Shown here: piece after piece, positions 7,176 through 15,315 of the stretch
Numbering within the stretch: position 1 is the stretch's first letter
How the letters are laid out: every line of letters begins with the position of its first letter
Source of the DNA: Lentzea terrae
Lineage (GTDB): Bacteria; Actinomycetota; Actinomycetes; Mycobacteriales; Pseudonocardiaceae
Assembly: GCF_003265345.1 (NCBI RefSeq)
Contig: NZ_QFWW01000002.1
Coordinates: forward strand, 298,863-362,862
DNA: 64,000 nucleotides
Reading direction: 5' to 3'
Notes under the pieces: model-generated
Told to the model about the DNA's origin: nothing
Seen by the model: only the letters and a program-made list of their open reading frames with translations
Database searches by the model: none
Made by a program: the position numbers and the translations under genes

Positions 7176-8423
7176 ATGCGCGTGCTGATGTTGTCGTGGG
7201 AGTACCCGCCGGTGGTCGTCGGCGGGCTGGGCAGGCACGTCCACGCGCTCGCGACACAGCTGGCCGCGCAGGGGCACGACGTCGTCGTGCTCTGCCGACA
7301 ACCTTCCGGCACCGACGCGATCACGCACCCGACCGTCGACGTGGTGAGCGAGGGCGTGCGGCTGGTCCGCGTCGCCGAGGACCCCGCGCACTTCGTGTTC
7401 GAGAAGGACCTCGTGGCGTGGACGTTGGCGATGGGCCACGCGATGGTGCGCGCCGGCCTCGCTCTCGGTTCGTGGCGCCCGGACGTGGTGCATGCGCACG
7501 ACTGGCTCGTTTCGCATCCGGCCATCGCGCTGGCCGAGGCCTTCGGCGTGCCGTTGGTGGCGACGATTCACGCGACCGAGGCCGGGCGGCACTCCGGCTG
7601 GCTGTCGCACCCGTTGAACCAGCAGGTGCACTCGGTGGAGTGGTGGCTGGCGAACCGGGCCGACTCGCTGATCACCTGTTCCTCGGCCATGCGACGCGAG
7701 GTGGCGCATCTGTTCGATGTGGACACAGACGTGGTTTCCGTGCTGCACAACGGCATCGAGCCGGGTGGCTGGAAGGTGCGGGCCAAGGACGTCGGCGACG
7801 CCCGGCGGGAGTACTCGCCGCACGGTGACCCGTTGCTGCTGTTCTTCGGGCGCATCGAGTGGGAGAAGGGCATCCAGGACCTGATCGCGGCGCTCCCCCG
7901 GATCCGGCGGCACCACCGGGGCACCCGAGTCGTCGTGGCCGGCGACGGTTCGCAGACCGAGTGGCTGCAGGAGCAGGCGCGCAAGCACCGCGTGCTGCGC
8001 GCGGTGGAGTTCGTCGGACATCTCTCCGACAGGTCTTTGGCGGCGTTGCTCACAGCGGCCAACGCCGTGGTGCTGCCGTCCCGCTACGAGCCGTTCGGCA
8101 TCGTGGCGCTGGAGGCCGCGGCGGCCGGGACGCCTCTGGTCGCGTCCACCGCGGGCGGGCTCGGCGAGGTGGTTCTCGACGGGGTGACCGGACTGTCGTT
8201 CGCCCCCGGTGACGTGGACGGACTCACCCGCGCCGTGCGTACCGTGCTGTCCGATCCTTCTTCTGCGGCCGCTCGTGCGCGCGCTGCCAAGGCCCGGCTG
8301 GCCACGGACTTCAACTGGGCCACGATCGCTTCGGACACGGCCTCGGTCTACGCCTCTGCCGTCGTGCGCGAACCGCGTGTCCTGGGCCGCCCCAAGATCG
8401 CTACGGGCAACCTGTTCACTTGA
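7176..8423 (+). CDS. GT4 alpha-1,4-glucosyltransferase (Rv3032-like)
   Basis: A protein of 415 residues, essentially the length of mycobacterial Rv3032. It starts MRVLMLSWEYPPVVVGGLG, with the donor-side GGLG loop typical of starch-synthase-like GT4 enzymes, and carries HAHDWLVSHPAIAL, LLFFGRIEWEKGIQDLI and SRYEPFGIVALEAAAAGTPL with the EX7E motif. Rv3032 elongates the alpha-1,4-glucan backbone of methylglucose lipopolysaccharide and contributes to glycogen; the same role is inferred here from sequence and from the preceding Rv3030- and Rv3031-like genes. GAGGAATGGGG supplies the ribosome binding site. The stop is followed 48 bases later by an SGNH hydrolase gene. Confidence 0.92.
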   Translation: MRVLMLSWEYPPVVVGGLGRHVHALATQLAAQGHDVVVLCRQPSGTDAITHPTVDVVSEGVRLVRVAEDPAHFVFEKDLVAWTLAMGHAMVRAGLALGSWRPDVVHAHDWLVSHPAIALAEAFGVPLVATIHATEAGRHSGWLSHPLNQQVHSVEWWLANRADSLITCSSAMRREVAHLFDVDTDVVSVLHNGIEPGGWKVRAKDVGDARREYSPHGDPLLLFFGRIEWEKGIQDLIAALPRIRRHHRGTRVVVAGDGSQTEWLQEQARKHRVLRAVEFVGHLSDRSLAALLTAANAVVLPSRYEPFGIVALEAAAAGTPLVASTAGGLGEVVLDGVTGLSFAPGDVDGLTRAVRTVLSDPSSAAARARAAKARLATDFNWATIASDTASVYASAVVREPRVLGRPKIATGNLFT

Positions 8424-8471
8424 TCTTGGTACAGTCGCCGGTCCCGTTAACAAGAGGTGACCGAGGACTGA

Positions 8472-9227
8472 ATGAAATACCAACGCTTCGTGGCGCTCGG
8501 GGACAGCTGCACCGAGGGCCTGGACGACCTGCTGCCCGACGGCCGCTACCGGGGCTGGGCGGACCGCGTCGCGTCCGTGCTGGACGGGCCGGGCTTCCGC
8601 TACGCCAACCTGGGCGTGCGCGGCCGCCGGCTCGACCAGATGCTGGTGGAGCAGGTCCCGTCCGCGGCGACGTTGGAGCCTGACCTGGTGGCGGTGTTCT
8701 GCGGCGGCAACGACGTGATGTCCGGGGCCACGTGCAGCCAGATCGCCCGTCGCGTCGATGCGGCCGTGCGCGCCGTGACGTCGTTCGCGCCAACCGTCGC
8801 CGTCTTCACGTTGAGCGATGTCTCGCAGCGCATGCCGTTCGGCTGGCGCATGCGCCCACGCATCGAGGCCCTGAACGACGCCGTCCGGGTCGCCGCCGTG
8901 CGTTATGGCGCGATCTTGGTCGACGTGGCGGACGACGAGTGCGTGCGCGACTCGCGCTACTTCGGCCCGGACCGCCTGCACCTGTCGTCGCTGGGGCACC
9001 GGCGGTTGGCCGGCCATCTGTTGTCGGCGCTGGACGTCCCGTTCGACGCCTCGTGGATGGCGCCGCTGGACGGTGTCGCCGCTCCCGCCTCGGTGTGGGA
9101 CCACTGGCGGTGGCTGCGCGACCAGGTGCTGCCCGTCGCGTACTCGCGCTCACGCAACAAGCTGATCGGCCGCCAGCCGGGAGACGGCTTCCGGCCTAAG
9201 CGTCCGCAGCTTCTTCCGTTCGCTTAG
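8472..9227 (+). CDS. SGNH/GDSL hydrolase or acyltransferase
   Basis: A protein of 251 residues with the full SGNH set: GDSCTEG (block I, Ser12), NLGVRGRR (block II Gly), FCGGNDVMSG (block III Asn) and GPDRLHLSSLGH (block V Asp and His). There is no signal peptide, so it acts in the cytoplasm. It follows the methylglucose lipopolysaccharide genes in the same direction, and the next gene is an acyltransferase, so a role in adding or removing acyl groups on that polysaccharide or its glycerate primer is plausible; this is inference from position. Its 3' end overlaps that of the convergent acyltransferase gene by 32 bases. Confidence 0.85.
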   Translation: MKYQRFVALGDSCTEGLDDLLPDGRYRGWADRVASVLDGPGFRYANLGVRGRRLDQMLVEQVPSAATLEPDLVAVFCGGNDVMSGATCSQIARRVDAAVRAVTSFAPTVAVFTLSDVSQRMPFGWRMRPRIEALNDAVRVAAVRYGAILVDVADDECVRDSRYFGPDRLHLSSLGHRRLAGHLLSALDVPFDASWMAPLDGVAAPASVWDHWRWLRDQVLPVAYSRSRNKLIGRQPGDGFRPKRPQLLPFA

Positions 9228-9951
9228 CCAGCGCCTCCTTGGCCTTGCGGGCCATGTCCGCGATGTCGGCCCGCCGCTGCGCATCCGCCTCGTAGTCGGC
9301 GCGCCGATCCCGCACCACCCGTGCCGGCATCCCGACCGCGATCTTGAAGTCCGGCACGTCACCCCGCACGACCGCGTGGGCGCCGAGGACGCACCCGCGG
9401 CCGACGCGGGTTCCGCGCAGCACCGTCACCTTGGCGCCCAGCCAGCAGTCGGGCCCGATCCGAACCGGCGACTTCACGATGCCCTGGTCCTTGATCGGCA
9501 GCGTGATGTCCTCGGTCTTGTGGTCGAAGTCGCAGATGTAGACCCAGTCGGCGACCAGGCTGGACGCGCCGATCTCGATGTCGAGGTAGCAGTTGACCGT
9601 GTTGTCCTTGCCGAACACGACCTTGTCGCCGATGCGCAGCGACCCCTCGTGGCACCGGATGGCGTTGCCGTCGCCGATGTGCACCCAGCGGCCGATCTCC
9701 AGGCGCCCGTAGCCAGGCCGCGCCATGACGTCGACGCGCTTGCCGAAGAAGACCATGCCGCGCAGCACCACGTGGGGGTTGAGCAGGCGGAACTTGAGCA
9801 GCCGCCAGTACCGCACGAGGTACCAGGGGGTGTAGGCGCGGTGGCGCAGGACCCAGCGCAGCGAGGCGAGCGTGAGGAAGCGCGCCTGCTGCGGGTCCCG
9901 GCTCGACCTGGCCCAACGCGTCCACACCGGAGCGCCCCACATGGAAGTCAT
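9196..9951 (-). CDS. Left-handed beta-helix acyltransferase (Rv3034c-like)
   Basis: A protein of 251 residues. From about residue 75 to 210 it consists of hexapeptide repeats ([LIV]-G-x4), for example RLEIGRWVHIGDGNAI, VRIGPDCWLGAKVTVL and GRGCVLGAHAVVRGDV, ending IAVGMPARVV, the common end of the acetyltransferase beta-helix. It belongs to the maltose/galactoside O-acetyltransferase class and lies where Rv3034c lies relative to Rv3030-Rv3032, so acylation of the methylglucose polysaccharide is the likely job. The last ~40 residues are a charged helix. ATG 9951 was chosen because a TAAAGT -10 sits 7 bases upstream; ATG 9942 and GTG 9960 are alternatives. Confidence 0.87.
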   Translation of the reverse strand: MTSMWGAPVWTRWARSSRDPQQARFLTLASLRWVLRHRAYTPWYLVRYWRLLKFRLLNPHVVLRGMVFFGKRVDVMARPGYGRLEIGRWVHIGDGNAIRCHEGSLRIGDKVVFGKDNTVNCYLDIEIGASSLVADWVYICDFDHKTEDITLPIKDQGIVKSPVRIGPDCWLGAKVTVLRGTRVGRGCVLGAHAVVRGDVPDFKIAVGMPARVVRDRRADYEADAQRRADIADMARKAKEALAKRTEEAADA

Positions 9952-9958
9952 GGACGGC

Positions 9959-9964
9959 ACTTTA
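9959..9964 (-). promoter_or_regulatory. Candidate -10 element, leaderless start of the acyltransferase gene
   Basis: On the minus strand TAAAGT is followed by 7 bases and the ATG at 9951. No Shine-Dalgarno is visible. Confidence 0.5.
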
Positions 9965-10026
9965 ACTTCGGGCGACGATCGGCCGACAAACGGTTGGGAA
10001 GTGACTTCGACGAACAGAGGTGCGGC

Positions 10027-10323
10027 ATGTGGGCGGTCGTAGGGGTCTGGGAGCTCAGCCCGGAGATGCACGACGAGTGGCGGGCGCAAGTGCCGTTGAT
10101 GGCGTCGAGCAAGGTCGAGCTGCCGGGGTTCGTGCACGGGACGTGGACGCAGGACGGCCACGCGATCCAGGTGTACGACAACGAGGAAGATGCGCGGCGG
10201 TACCACGCGAAGATGCGCGACGAGGGCTACCTCGAACGGCCGGGGCCTGCGGTGCGTCGTGTGGGACGTGGCCGAGGTGGGGGCCGAGTCTCAGGCACCC
10301 TAGAGGCATGGCGATCCCTCTGA
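10027..10323 (+). CDS. Small conserved-type protein, probably frameshifted near its end
   Basis: As read, a protein of 98 residues that starts MWAVVGVWELSPEM and looks like a small dimeric alpha/beta-barrel domain (FVHGTWTQDGHAIQVYD, then a helix EEDARRYHAKMRDE). The last ~25 residues become arginine/glycine-rich and run over the start of the next gene. If one G of the GGGG run at 10242-10245 is removed, the end instead reads GLRCVVWDVAEVGAES and stops at TAG 10301-10303, five bases before the next ATG; that is a more natural beta-strand ending. So the gene probably carries a one-base insertion, or the sequence has an error here. AGAGGTG is its ribosome binding site. Function unknown. Confidence 0.6.
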   Translation: MWAVVGVWELSPEMHDEWRAQVPLMASSKVELPGFVHGTWTQDGHAIQVYDNEEDARRYHAKMRDEGYLERPGPAVRRVGRGRGGGRVSGTLEAWRSL

Positions 10324-11144
10324 TCATCGACACCGACCCCGGCGTGGACGACGCGTTCGCGATCGCGCTCGCCGCCCGCAGCCCCGAGGTGGAGTTGAAA
10401 GGCCTCACCACGGTGTTCGGCAACGTCTCGCTCGACCTCACCACCCGCAACGCCCTTCGGCTGCTCGCCTACCTCGGACGGACGGACGTTCCCGTGGTCA
10501 GGGGCGCTGAAGGCCCCAGCGGGGCGGCGGACGTGCACGGCGAGGACGGGCTCGGCGGGCAGGCCCACACGTTGCCCGAGAGCGACAGGGAGATCTTCGG
10601 TGATGACGTCGTCGGCCTCTTCCGCGAGCGCGTGACACCGGAGACGGTGGTGGTCGCCATCGGACCGCAGACCAACATCGCCAGGGCCCTCGACGCGGGC
10701 GTGGAGTTTCCCAGGCTGATCGTCATGGGTGGCGGCATCGGTGTCGGCAACACGACCGAGCGTGCCGAGTTCAACTTCTGGGCAGATCCCGCCGCGGCGC
10801 GCACGGTGATCCGCAAGGGCAACCCGGTCGTCGTGCCGCTCAACCTCACCCACCGGTGCATCGCCGACACCGAGTTCCTGGCGAAGGTCGACCAGACGCT
10901 GAGCAACTTCACCGGCACCTACCGCGCGTACCTGGAGAACCGGTCCGAGAACACCGGCATCTACATCCACGACGCCGTGGCGGTGGCCGAGGCGATCGTG
11001 CCCGGCACGCTCAGGACGAAGACCTACCTGCTCGACGTCGACGACGACGGAGCTTTGGTCGAGGGAAATCACCAGGTTGAGGTCGCGGAAGACTGCGATT
11101 GGCCAGCTCTGCGGGCCTTCATGGAGCAGCGCTTGTCCGTTTGA
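10308..11144 (+). CDS. Nucleoside hydrolase (IunH family)
   Basis: A protein of 278 residues. It begins IPLIIDTDPGVDDAFAIALA, the calcium-binding DTDPGxDD signature of inosine-uridine nucleoside N-ribohydrolases, and carries VVAIGPQTNIARAL, IVMGGGIGVGNTTERAEFNF (with the NxxxD-type ribose-binding region) and IYIHDAVAVAEAI, with the final active-site His-Asp. It hydrolyses the N-glycosidic bond of ribonucleosides in purine and pyrimidine salvage; the base preference is not readable. It immediately follows the small gene at 10027 and may share its transcript. Confidence 0.92.
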   Translation: MAIPLIIDTDPGVDDAFAIALAARSPEVELKGLTTVFGNVSLDLTTRNALRLLAYLGRTDVPVVRGAEGPSGAADVHGEDGLGGQAHTLPESDREIFGDDVVGLFRERVTPETVVVAIGPQTNIARALDAGVEFPRLIVMGGGIGVGNTTERAEFNFWADPAAARTVIRKGNPVVVPLNLTHRCIADTEFLAKVDQTLSNFTGTYRAYLENRSENTGIYIHDAVAVAEAIVPGTLRTKTYLLDVDDDGALVEGNHQVEVAEDCDWPALRAFMEQRLSV

Positions 11145-11188
11145 CGACAACTTCGTGTCGCTCTCTGGGGTTGCGCGGGCACGGTAAG

Positions 11189-11194
11189 TAGGGT
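11189..11194 (+). promoter_or_regulatory. Candidate -10 element, leaderless start of the secreted GH92 gene
   Basis: TAGGGT is followed by 8 bases and the ATG at 11203, without a Shine-Dalgarno. Confidence 0.45.
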
Positions 11195-11202
11195 CCGCGT
11201 CC

Positions 11203-14200
11203 ATGCAGCGAAGAGTCCTCACGACAGCTGCGGTGGCGGTGGCCATGATGTTCGGAGTGGTCCCTGCCTCCGCTCAGCCCCAGACCCAGGTGGTGCCGGA
11301 CCCCGCGGCCCACGTGAACCCGTTCATCGGCACGACCAACCTCGGGAACACCTTCCCTGGCGCGGTCGTGCCGTTCGGCATGTTCTCCTTCAGCCCGGAG
11401 GCCAGTCGCGGCAACACCCTGCGCGCCGCGGCGCCCGGTGGCTACCGCTACGACGCCACGAAGATCCGCGGCTTCAGCCTCACCCACATGTCCGGCACCG
11501 GATGCGCGGGCGGCAGCGGTGACATCCCGATCTTCCCGCACGTCGGCACCGTCACCACGTCGCCGACCACGGACGCGACGGACGCGATCTACGCGAGCGA
11601 GTTCGCGCACGCGGACGAGGTGGCCAAGCCCGGCCGCTACGACGTGACGCTCAAGTCGGGCGCCAAGGCCGAGCTCAGCGCCACCGAACGCACCGGTGCC
11701 GCGCGGTTCTCGTTCCCCGCCGACAAGCCGGCGACGGTGCTGATCAACACGTCCAAGTCGCAGGTCGGGTCGTCGGACGCCCAGACCGTGATCGACCGCG
11801 GCAAGCGCACGATCACCGGATCGGTCACCGCCGGCAACTTCTGCGGGTACATCAACCAGGTCGGCCGCCGCAGCTACTACACGCTGCACTTCGTGGCGGA
11901 GTTCGACCAGGATTTCGCTGAGGTCGGCACGTACCAAGACAACGTTGTCAGGCCCGATTCGACGTCCTCCAGGGGCGGTACGACGTACGGAACGAACGGC
12001 TGGCCGGTGCTGGGCAAGGGTTCCGGCGCCTACCTCGGGTTCGCGCCCGGTTCGCAGGTCAACGTCAAGGTCGGCATCTCCTACGTCAGTCTGGACAACG
12101 CGCGCGCCAACCTCGCGGCCGAGCACAAGGGTCAGTCCATTGAGGACATGCGAGACAACGCGTACATCGCGTGGCAGAAGCAGCTCAAGCGCATCGAGGT
12201 CGGCGGCGGCTCCGATGACGAGCGGACCAAGTTCTACACCGCGTTGTACCACTCCTTGTTGCACCCCAACCTCTTCAGCGACGTCAACGGCGAGTACGCC
12301 GGGTTCGACGGCAAGGTCCACAAGATCAACCGGTCGAAGCAGAAGGCCCAGTACGGCACCTTCTCCGGCTGGGACATCTACCGCTCGCAGCTGCAGCTCG
12401 TGACGCTGCTGGAGCCGCAGATCGGTTCGGACATCGCGCAGTCGTTGCTCAACCAGGCCGACCAGAACAACGGCGTCTGGGACCGCTGGTCGCACAACAA
12501 CGGCGGCACGCACGTGATGAACGGCGACCCCGCACCCATCGCGCTGGCCGCGATCTCCGCGTTCGGCGGCGACAAGTACGACATCAAGGCCTCTTTGAAG
12601 TCACTGGTGAAGGCCGCGACCGTGCCCACCGCGCTCGACCTGAGCAAGGACGGCTGGGCCGTGATGTCGGTCGGGCAACGGCCGTCGCTCGACAAGTACC
12701 TGAAGCACAAGTACATGCCGTCCGTGTCGAACGCGTGGGGTGGCGCGGCGGAGACCCTGGAGATCTCCGCGGCGGACTTCGCGATCAGCCAGCTGGCCGA
12801 GCGCACCGGGGAACGGAAGATCGCCAAGACGTTCGCCGAGCGCGCGCAGTGGTGGCAGAACAACTTCGACCCGGTCGCGGACCGCACCGGCGGCTACATC
12901 CGCAACCGCAACGCCGACGGCACGTGGGTCAAGGACTTCACGCCGGACACCGGCAACGGTTTCGTCGAGGGCAGCAGCGCCCAGTACACGTGGATGGTCA
13001 CGCACAACGTCGCCGGCCTGGTGGAGTCGATGGGCGGAGCAGCTCGCGCGAACAAGCGCCTCGACGACTTCTTCCACAACGCCGACGGCAGTTGGGCTCT
13101 GACGGGTCGTGGCGGCGCGAAGTCCGAATTGGACAATGAGCCGTCGGTGAACGTGCCGTGGCTCTACAACTACACGGGCCAGCCCGCCAAGACGCAGGAG
13201 ACGTTGCGCGAGACGATCAACACGCTGTGGAAGAACGCCCCCGGCGGCATTCCCGGCAACGACGACCTCGGCGCGATGTCGTCCTGGTTCGTGTTCACCG
13301 CGATGGGCATCTACCCGCAGGTGCCGTCGCGCGCCGAGCTGGTGCTGAGCAGCCCGCTGTTCACTTCGGTGAAGATCAACCGCGGCGGCGGCAAGGACAT
13401 CACGATCAACGCGCCGGCTGCCAACACCGCCACGAAGTACGTGCAGTCGCTGAAGGTCAACGGCCGTTCCTCCTCGAAGACCTGGCTGCCCGAGTCGTTC
13501 GTGCAGCGCGGCGGCAAGCTGGACTTCGTGCTCGGCCGGACTCCTTCCTCTTGGGGCACAGGCGGTTCGGACGCTCCGCCGTCGTTCCGCGAGGGCGAGC
13601 AACCGATCAGGCACGACCAGCCCTACTACCTGACCGTCGAGCCGCGTCAGCTCGTCGTCGAGCCCGGCAAGTCGATCACGGCGAAGGTGAACGCGGTCAA
13701 GCTCTACGACGGTGACCCGAAGGCGACCTACACGATCACCGGCCCGGAGGCGCTTTCCTTCACCCCGACGACCGGTGCGGTGCCGTCCGAGTTCACGATC
13801 TCGGCTGCGGCCGGTACCGCGCAGGGGTTCTACGACTTCACCGTGACGGTGAACGTCGAGGGCGCAGCCAAACCCGTTGTGTTGCCACAAACCGTGAAGG
13901 TCGCTCCGGCTGGCAGCATGCTCGCCGCGGTGAACAACGTCGGCGCCTCCGACGACGCCACGGGTGAGGGCGACTTCGACGGCGGCGGCTACAGCTACTC
14001 ACGCCAGGCTCTGGCTGTTGCGGGCCTGTCACCTGGTGGCACGAGCACGGTGGACGGGCTTTCCTTCACCTGGCCCGCGTCGCCTCCCGGCCGCCCGGAC
14101 AACGCGACCGCGGCGAAGCAAACGCTGGCCCTGTCCGGCACGCGGCTCGCGTTCCTGGGTTCCGCCACCAACGGAGCCCGCACCCGCCCCGCGGTGGTGA

Positions 14201-14460
14201 CGTTCACCGACGGCACCACGGCGTCGATCGAGATCGGCTTCAGCGACTGGACGCTGGGCGGCGGTGGCCAGGCACCGAGCTACGGCAACGTGATCGTCGC
14301 GAACACGCCGTACCGCAACCAGCTCGGCGGCGGCAACGAAAAGGTGGCAACGCACATCTTCGCCACCAAGACGTACGCGGCTCCGGAAGGCAAGACGCTG
14401 GCGAGCATCGTGCTCCCGGAAGATGTCAACCTGCACATTTTCGCTGTCGCGCTCGGCTAG
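11203..14460 (+). CDS. Secreted GH92 alpha-mannosidase with C-terminal accessory domains
   Basis: A protein of 1085 residues. Residues 1-24 are a Sec signal peptide (basic MQRR, hydrophobic core, cleavage after ASA). The mature protein opens VNPFIGTTNLGNTFPGAVVP, the GH92 N-terminal signature, and the catalytic barrel carries GGIPGNDDLGAMSSWFVF and MNGDPAPIALAAI. GH92 enzymes are calcium-dependent inverting exo-alpha-mannosidases, mostly alpha-1,2. From about residue 800 there is a NEW3-like beta-sandwich (LTVEPRQLVVEPGKSITAKV) and then a ~150-residue domain with TGEGDFDGGGYSYSRQAL, probably carbohydrate-binding. It likely trims fungal or plant mannans outside the cell. A strong terminator follows. 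A second GH92, lacking a signal peptide, is at 61174. Confidence 0.93.
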   Translation: MQRRVLTTAAVAVAMMFGVVPASAQPQTQVVPDPAAHVNPFIGTTNLGNTFPGAVVPFGMFSFSPEASRGNTLRAAAPGGYRYDATKIRGFSLTHMSGTGCAGGSGDIPIFPHVGTVTTSPTTDATDAIYASEFAHADEVAKPGRYDVTLKSGAKAELSATERTGAARFSFPADKPATVLINTSKSQVGSSDAQTVIDRGKRTITGSVTAGNFCGYINQVGRRSYYTLHFVAEFDQDFAEVGTYQDNVVRPDSTSSRGGTTYGTNGWPVLGKGSGAYLGFAPGSQVNVKVGISYVSLDNARANLAAEHKGQSIEDMRDNAYIAWQKQLKRIEVGGGSDDERTKFYTALYHSLLHPNLFSDVNGEYAGFDGKVHKINRSKQKAQYGTFSGWDIYRSQLQLVTLLEPQIGSDIAQSLLNQADQNNGVWDRWSHNNGGTHVMNGDPAPIALAAISAFGGDKYDIKASLKSLVKAATVPTALDLSKDGWAVMSVGQRPSLDKYLKHKYMPSVSNAWGGAAETLEISAADFAISQLAERTGERKIAKTFAERAQWWQNNFDPVADRTGGYIRNRNADGTWVKDFTPDTGNGFVEGSSAQYTWMVTHNVAGLVESMGGAARANKRLDDFFHNADGSWALTGRGGAKSELDNEPSVNVPWLYNYTGQPAKTQETLRETINTLWKNAPGGIPGNDDLGAMSSWFVFTAMGIYPQVPSRAELVLSSPLFTSVKINRGGGKDITINAPAANTATKYVQSLKVNGRSSSKTWLPESFVQRGGKLDFVLGRTPSSWGTGGSDAPPSFREGEQPIRHDQPYYLTVEPRQLVVEPGKSITAKVNAVKLYDGDPKATYTITGPEALSFTPTTGAVPSEFTISAAAGTAQGFYDFTVTVNVEGAAKPVVLPQTVKVAPAGSMLAAVNNVGASDDATGEGDFDGGGYSYSRQALAVAGLSPGGTSTVDGLSFTWPASPPGRPDNATAAKQTLALSGTRLAFLGSATNGARTRPAVVTFTDGTTASIEIGFSDWTLGGGGQAPSYGNVIVANTPYRNQLGGGNEKVATHIFATKTYAAPEGKTLASIVLPEDVNLHIFAVALG

Positions 14461-14470
14461 TTCGTCAATC

Positions 14471-14510
14471 GTGGGTGGTTCCCGGCGCGCTGGCGACGGG
14501 AACCACCCAC
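14471..14510 (+). terminator. Strong stem-loop terminator after the GH92 gene
   Basis: Arms at 14471-14484 and 14497-14510 form a perfect 14-bp stem with a 12-base loop, 10 bases after the GH92 stop. A T-rich tract does not follow, as is usual in actinomycetes. Confidence 0.85.
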
Positions 14511-14567
14511 GTCCTATCTTGTGACGTAAGCCCAAGCGCCGCCGCCTCGCTCTGAGCGTGAGGCGCC

Positions 14568-15290
14568 ATGCCCAACTGCGTGCGGTCAACGAGGATCGCA
14601 GTGCACTCGTGGGACCTGCTGACCACCGACGCCGTCGCGACCTGGCTGGACGCCCTGCCCGGCTACCTCGTCGTCGGCACCGCCTGCACCTTGGACGACC
14701 TGCTGCTGTTGTGCCGCCTGCGCCCACCGGACGTCGTCGTGGGACAGCTCTCGCCGGAACTGGTACCGGGATTTCCACTCGTGCCGCTGTGCCCGACCTG
14801 CGGGCTGGCTGCGTTGCGGGCTTCGCTGGAGCACGTCGTTCTGGGTCCGCTGCACCGAGTCGGGCCTGGTGCGCTGACCGATCGGGAAATGGAAGTGCTC
14901 GCGTACGTCTGCTCCGGACTGTCCGCGGTGCTGGTCGCGTCGGCGTTGCGGCTCTCGCCGCACACAGTGGTCAACTACAAGCGCCGGATCTTCGCGAAGC
15001 TCGGCGTGCAGAGTCGGGTGCAGGCGGCTGCGGTGGTCGCTCGGCTCGGTCTCGTCCGGACTCCGTGTTCCGGGGTGGTCGCTCATGAGAACGTTCCCAC
15101 GCTGACGCATCGCGAGCACGACATCCTGGCGTCGATCGCTCGTGGGGAGTCGGTGCGGCAGACGGCTTCCGCGTTGGGGATCGCTGTCAAGACGGTGGAG
15201 TCGGAGCAGCGGCAGTTGTTCTTCAAGCTTCGGGTGCACAACCGGGCTCAGGCGTTGGCTGAGGCGCAGCGGTTGGGGTTGCTAACGTAG
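14568..15290 (+). CDS. Regulator with two tandem LuxR-type helix-turn-helix domains
   Basis: A protein of 240 residues. Residues of about 1-95 resemble a degenerate receiver or sensor domain (LPGYLVVGTACTLDDLLLL). Two LuxR/GerE helix-turn-helix units follow: about 103-155 (LTDREMEVLAYVCSGLS, then ALRLSPHTVVNYKRRIFAKL) and 178-232 (LTHREHDILASIARGES, then ALGIAVKTVESEQRQLFFKL). One protein with two such units is unusual; normally two chains supply one each. It may bind DNA as a pseudo-dimer. The target is unknown; the beta-helix membrane protein gene starts 25 bases downstream and may be co-transcribed. The ATG start has a GTGAGG-like ribosome site at a loose distance. Confidence 0.85.
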   Translation: MPNCVRSTRIAVHSWDLLTTDAVATWLDALPGYLVVGTACTLDDLLLLCRLRPPDVVVGQLSPELVPGFPLVPLCPTCGLAALRASLEHVVLGPLHRVGPGALTDREMEVLAYVCSGLSAVLVASALRLSPHTVVNYKRRIFAKLGVQSRVQAAAVVARLGLVRTPCSGVVAHENVPTLTHREHDILASIARGESVRQTASALGIAVKTVESEQRQLFFKLRVHNRAQALAEAQRLGLLT

Positions 15291-15315
15291 CGCGCCATCG
15301 CAGGGATAACTGAGA

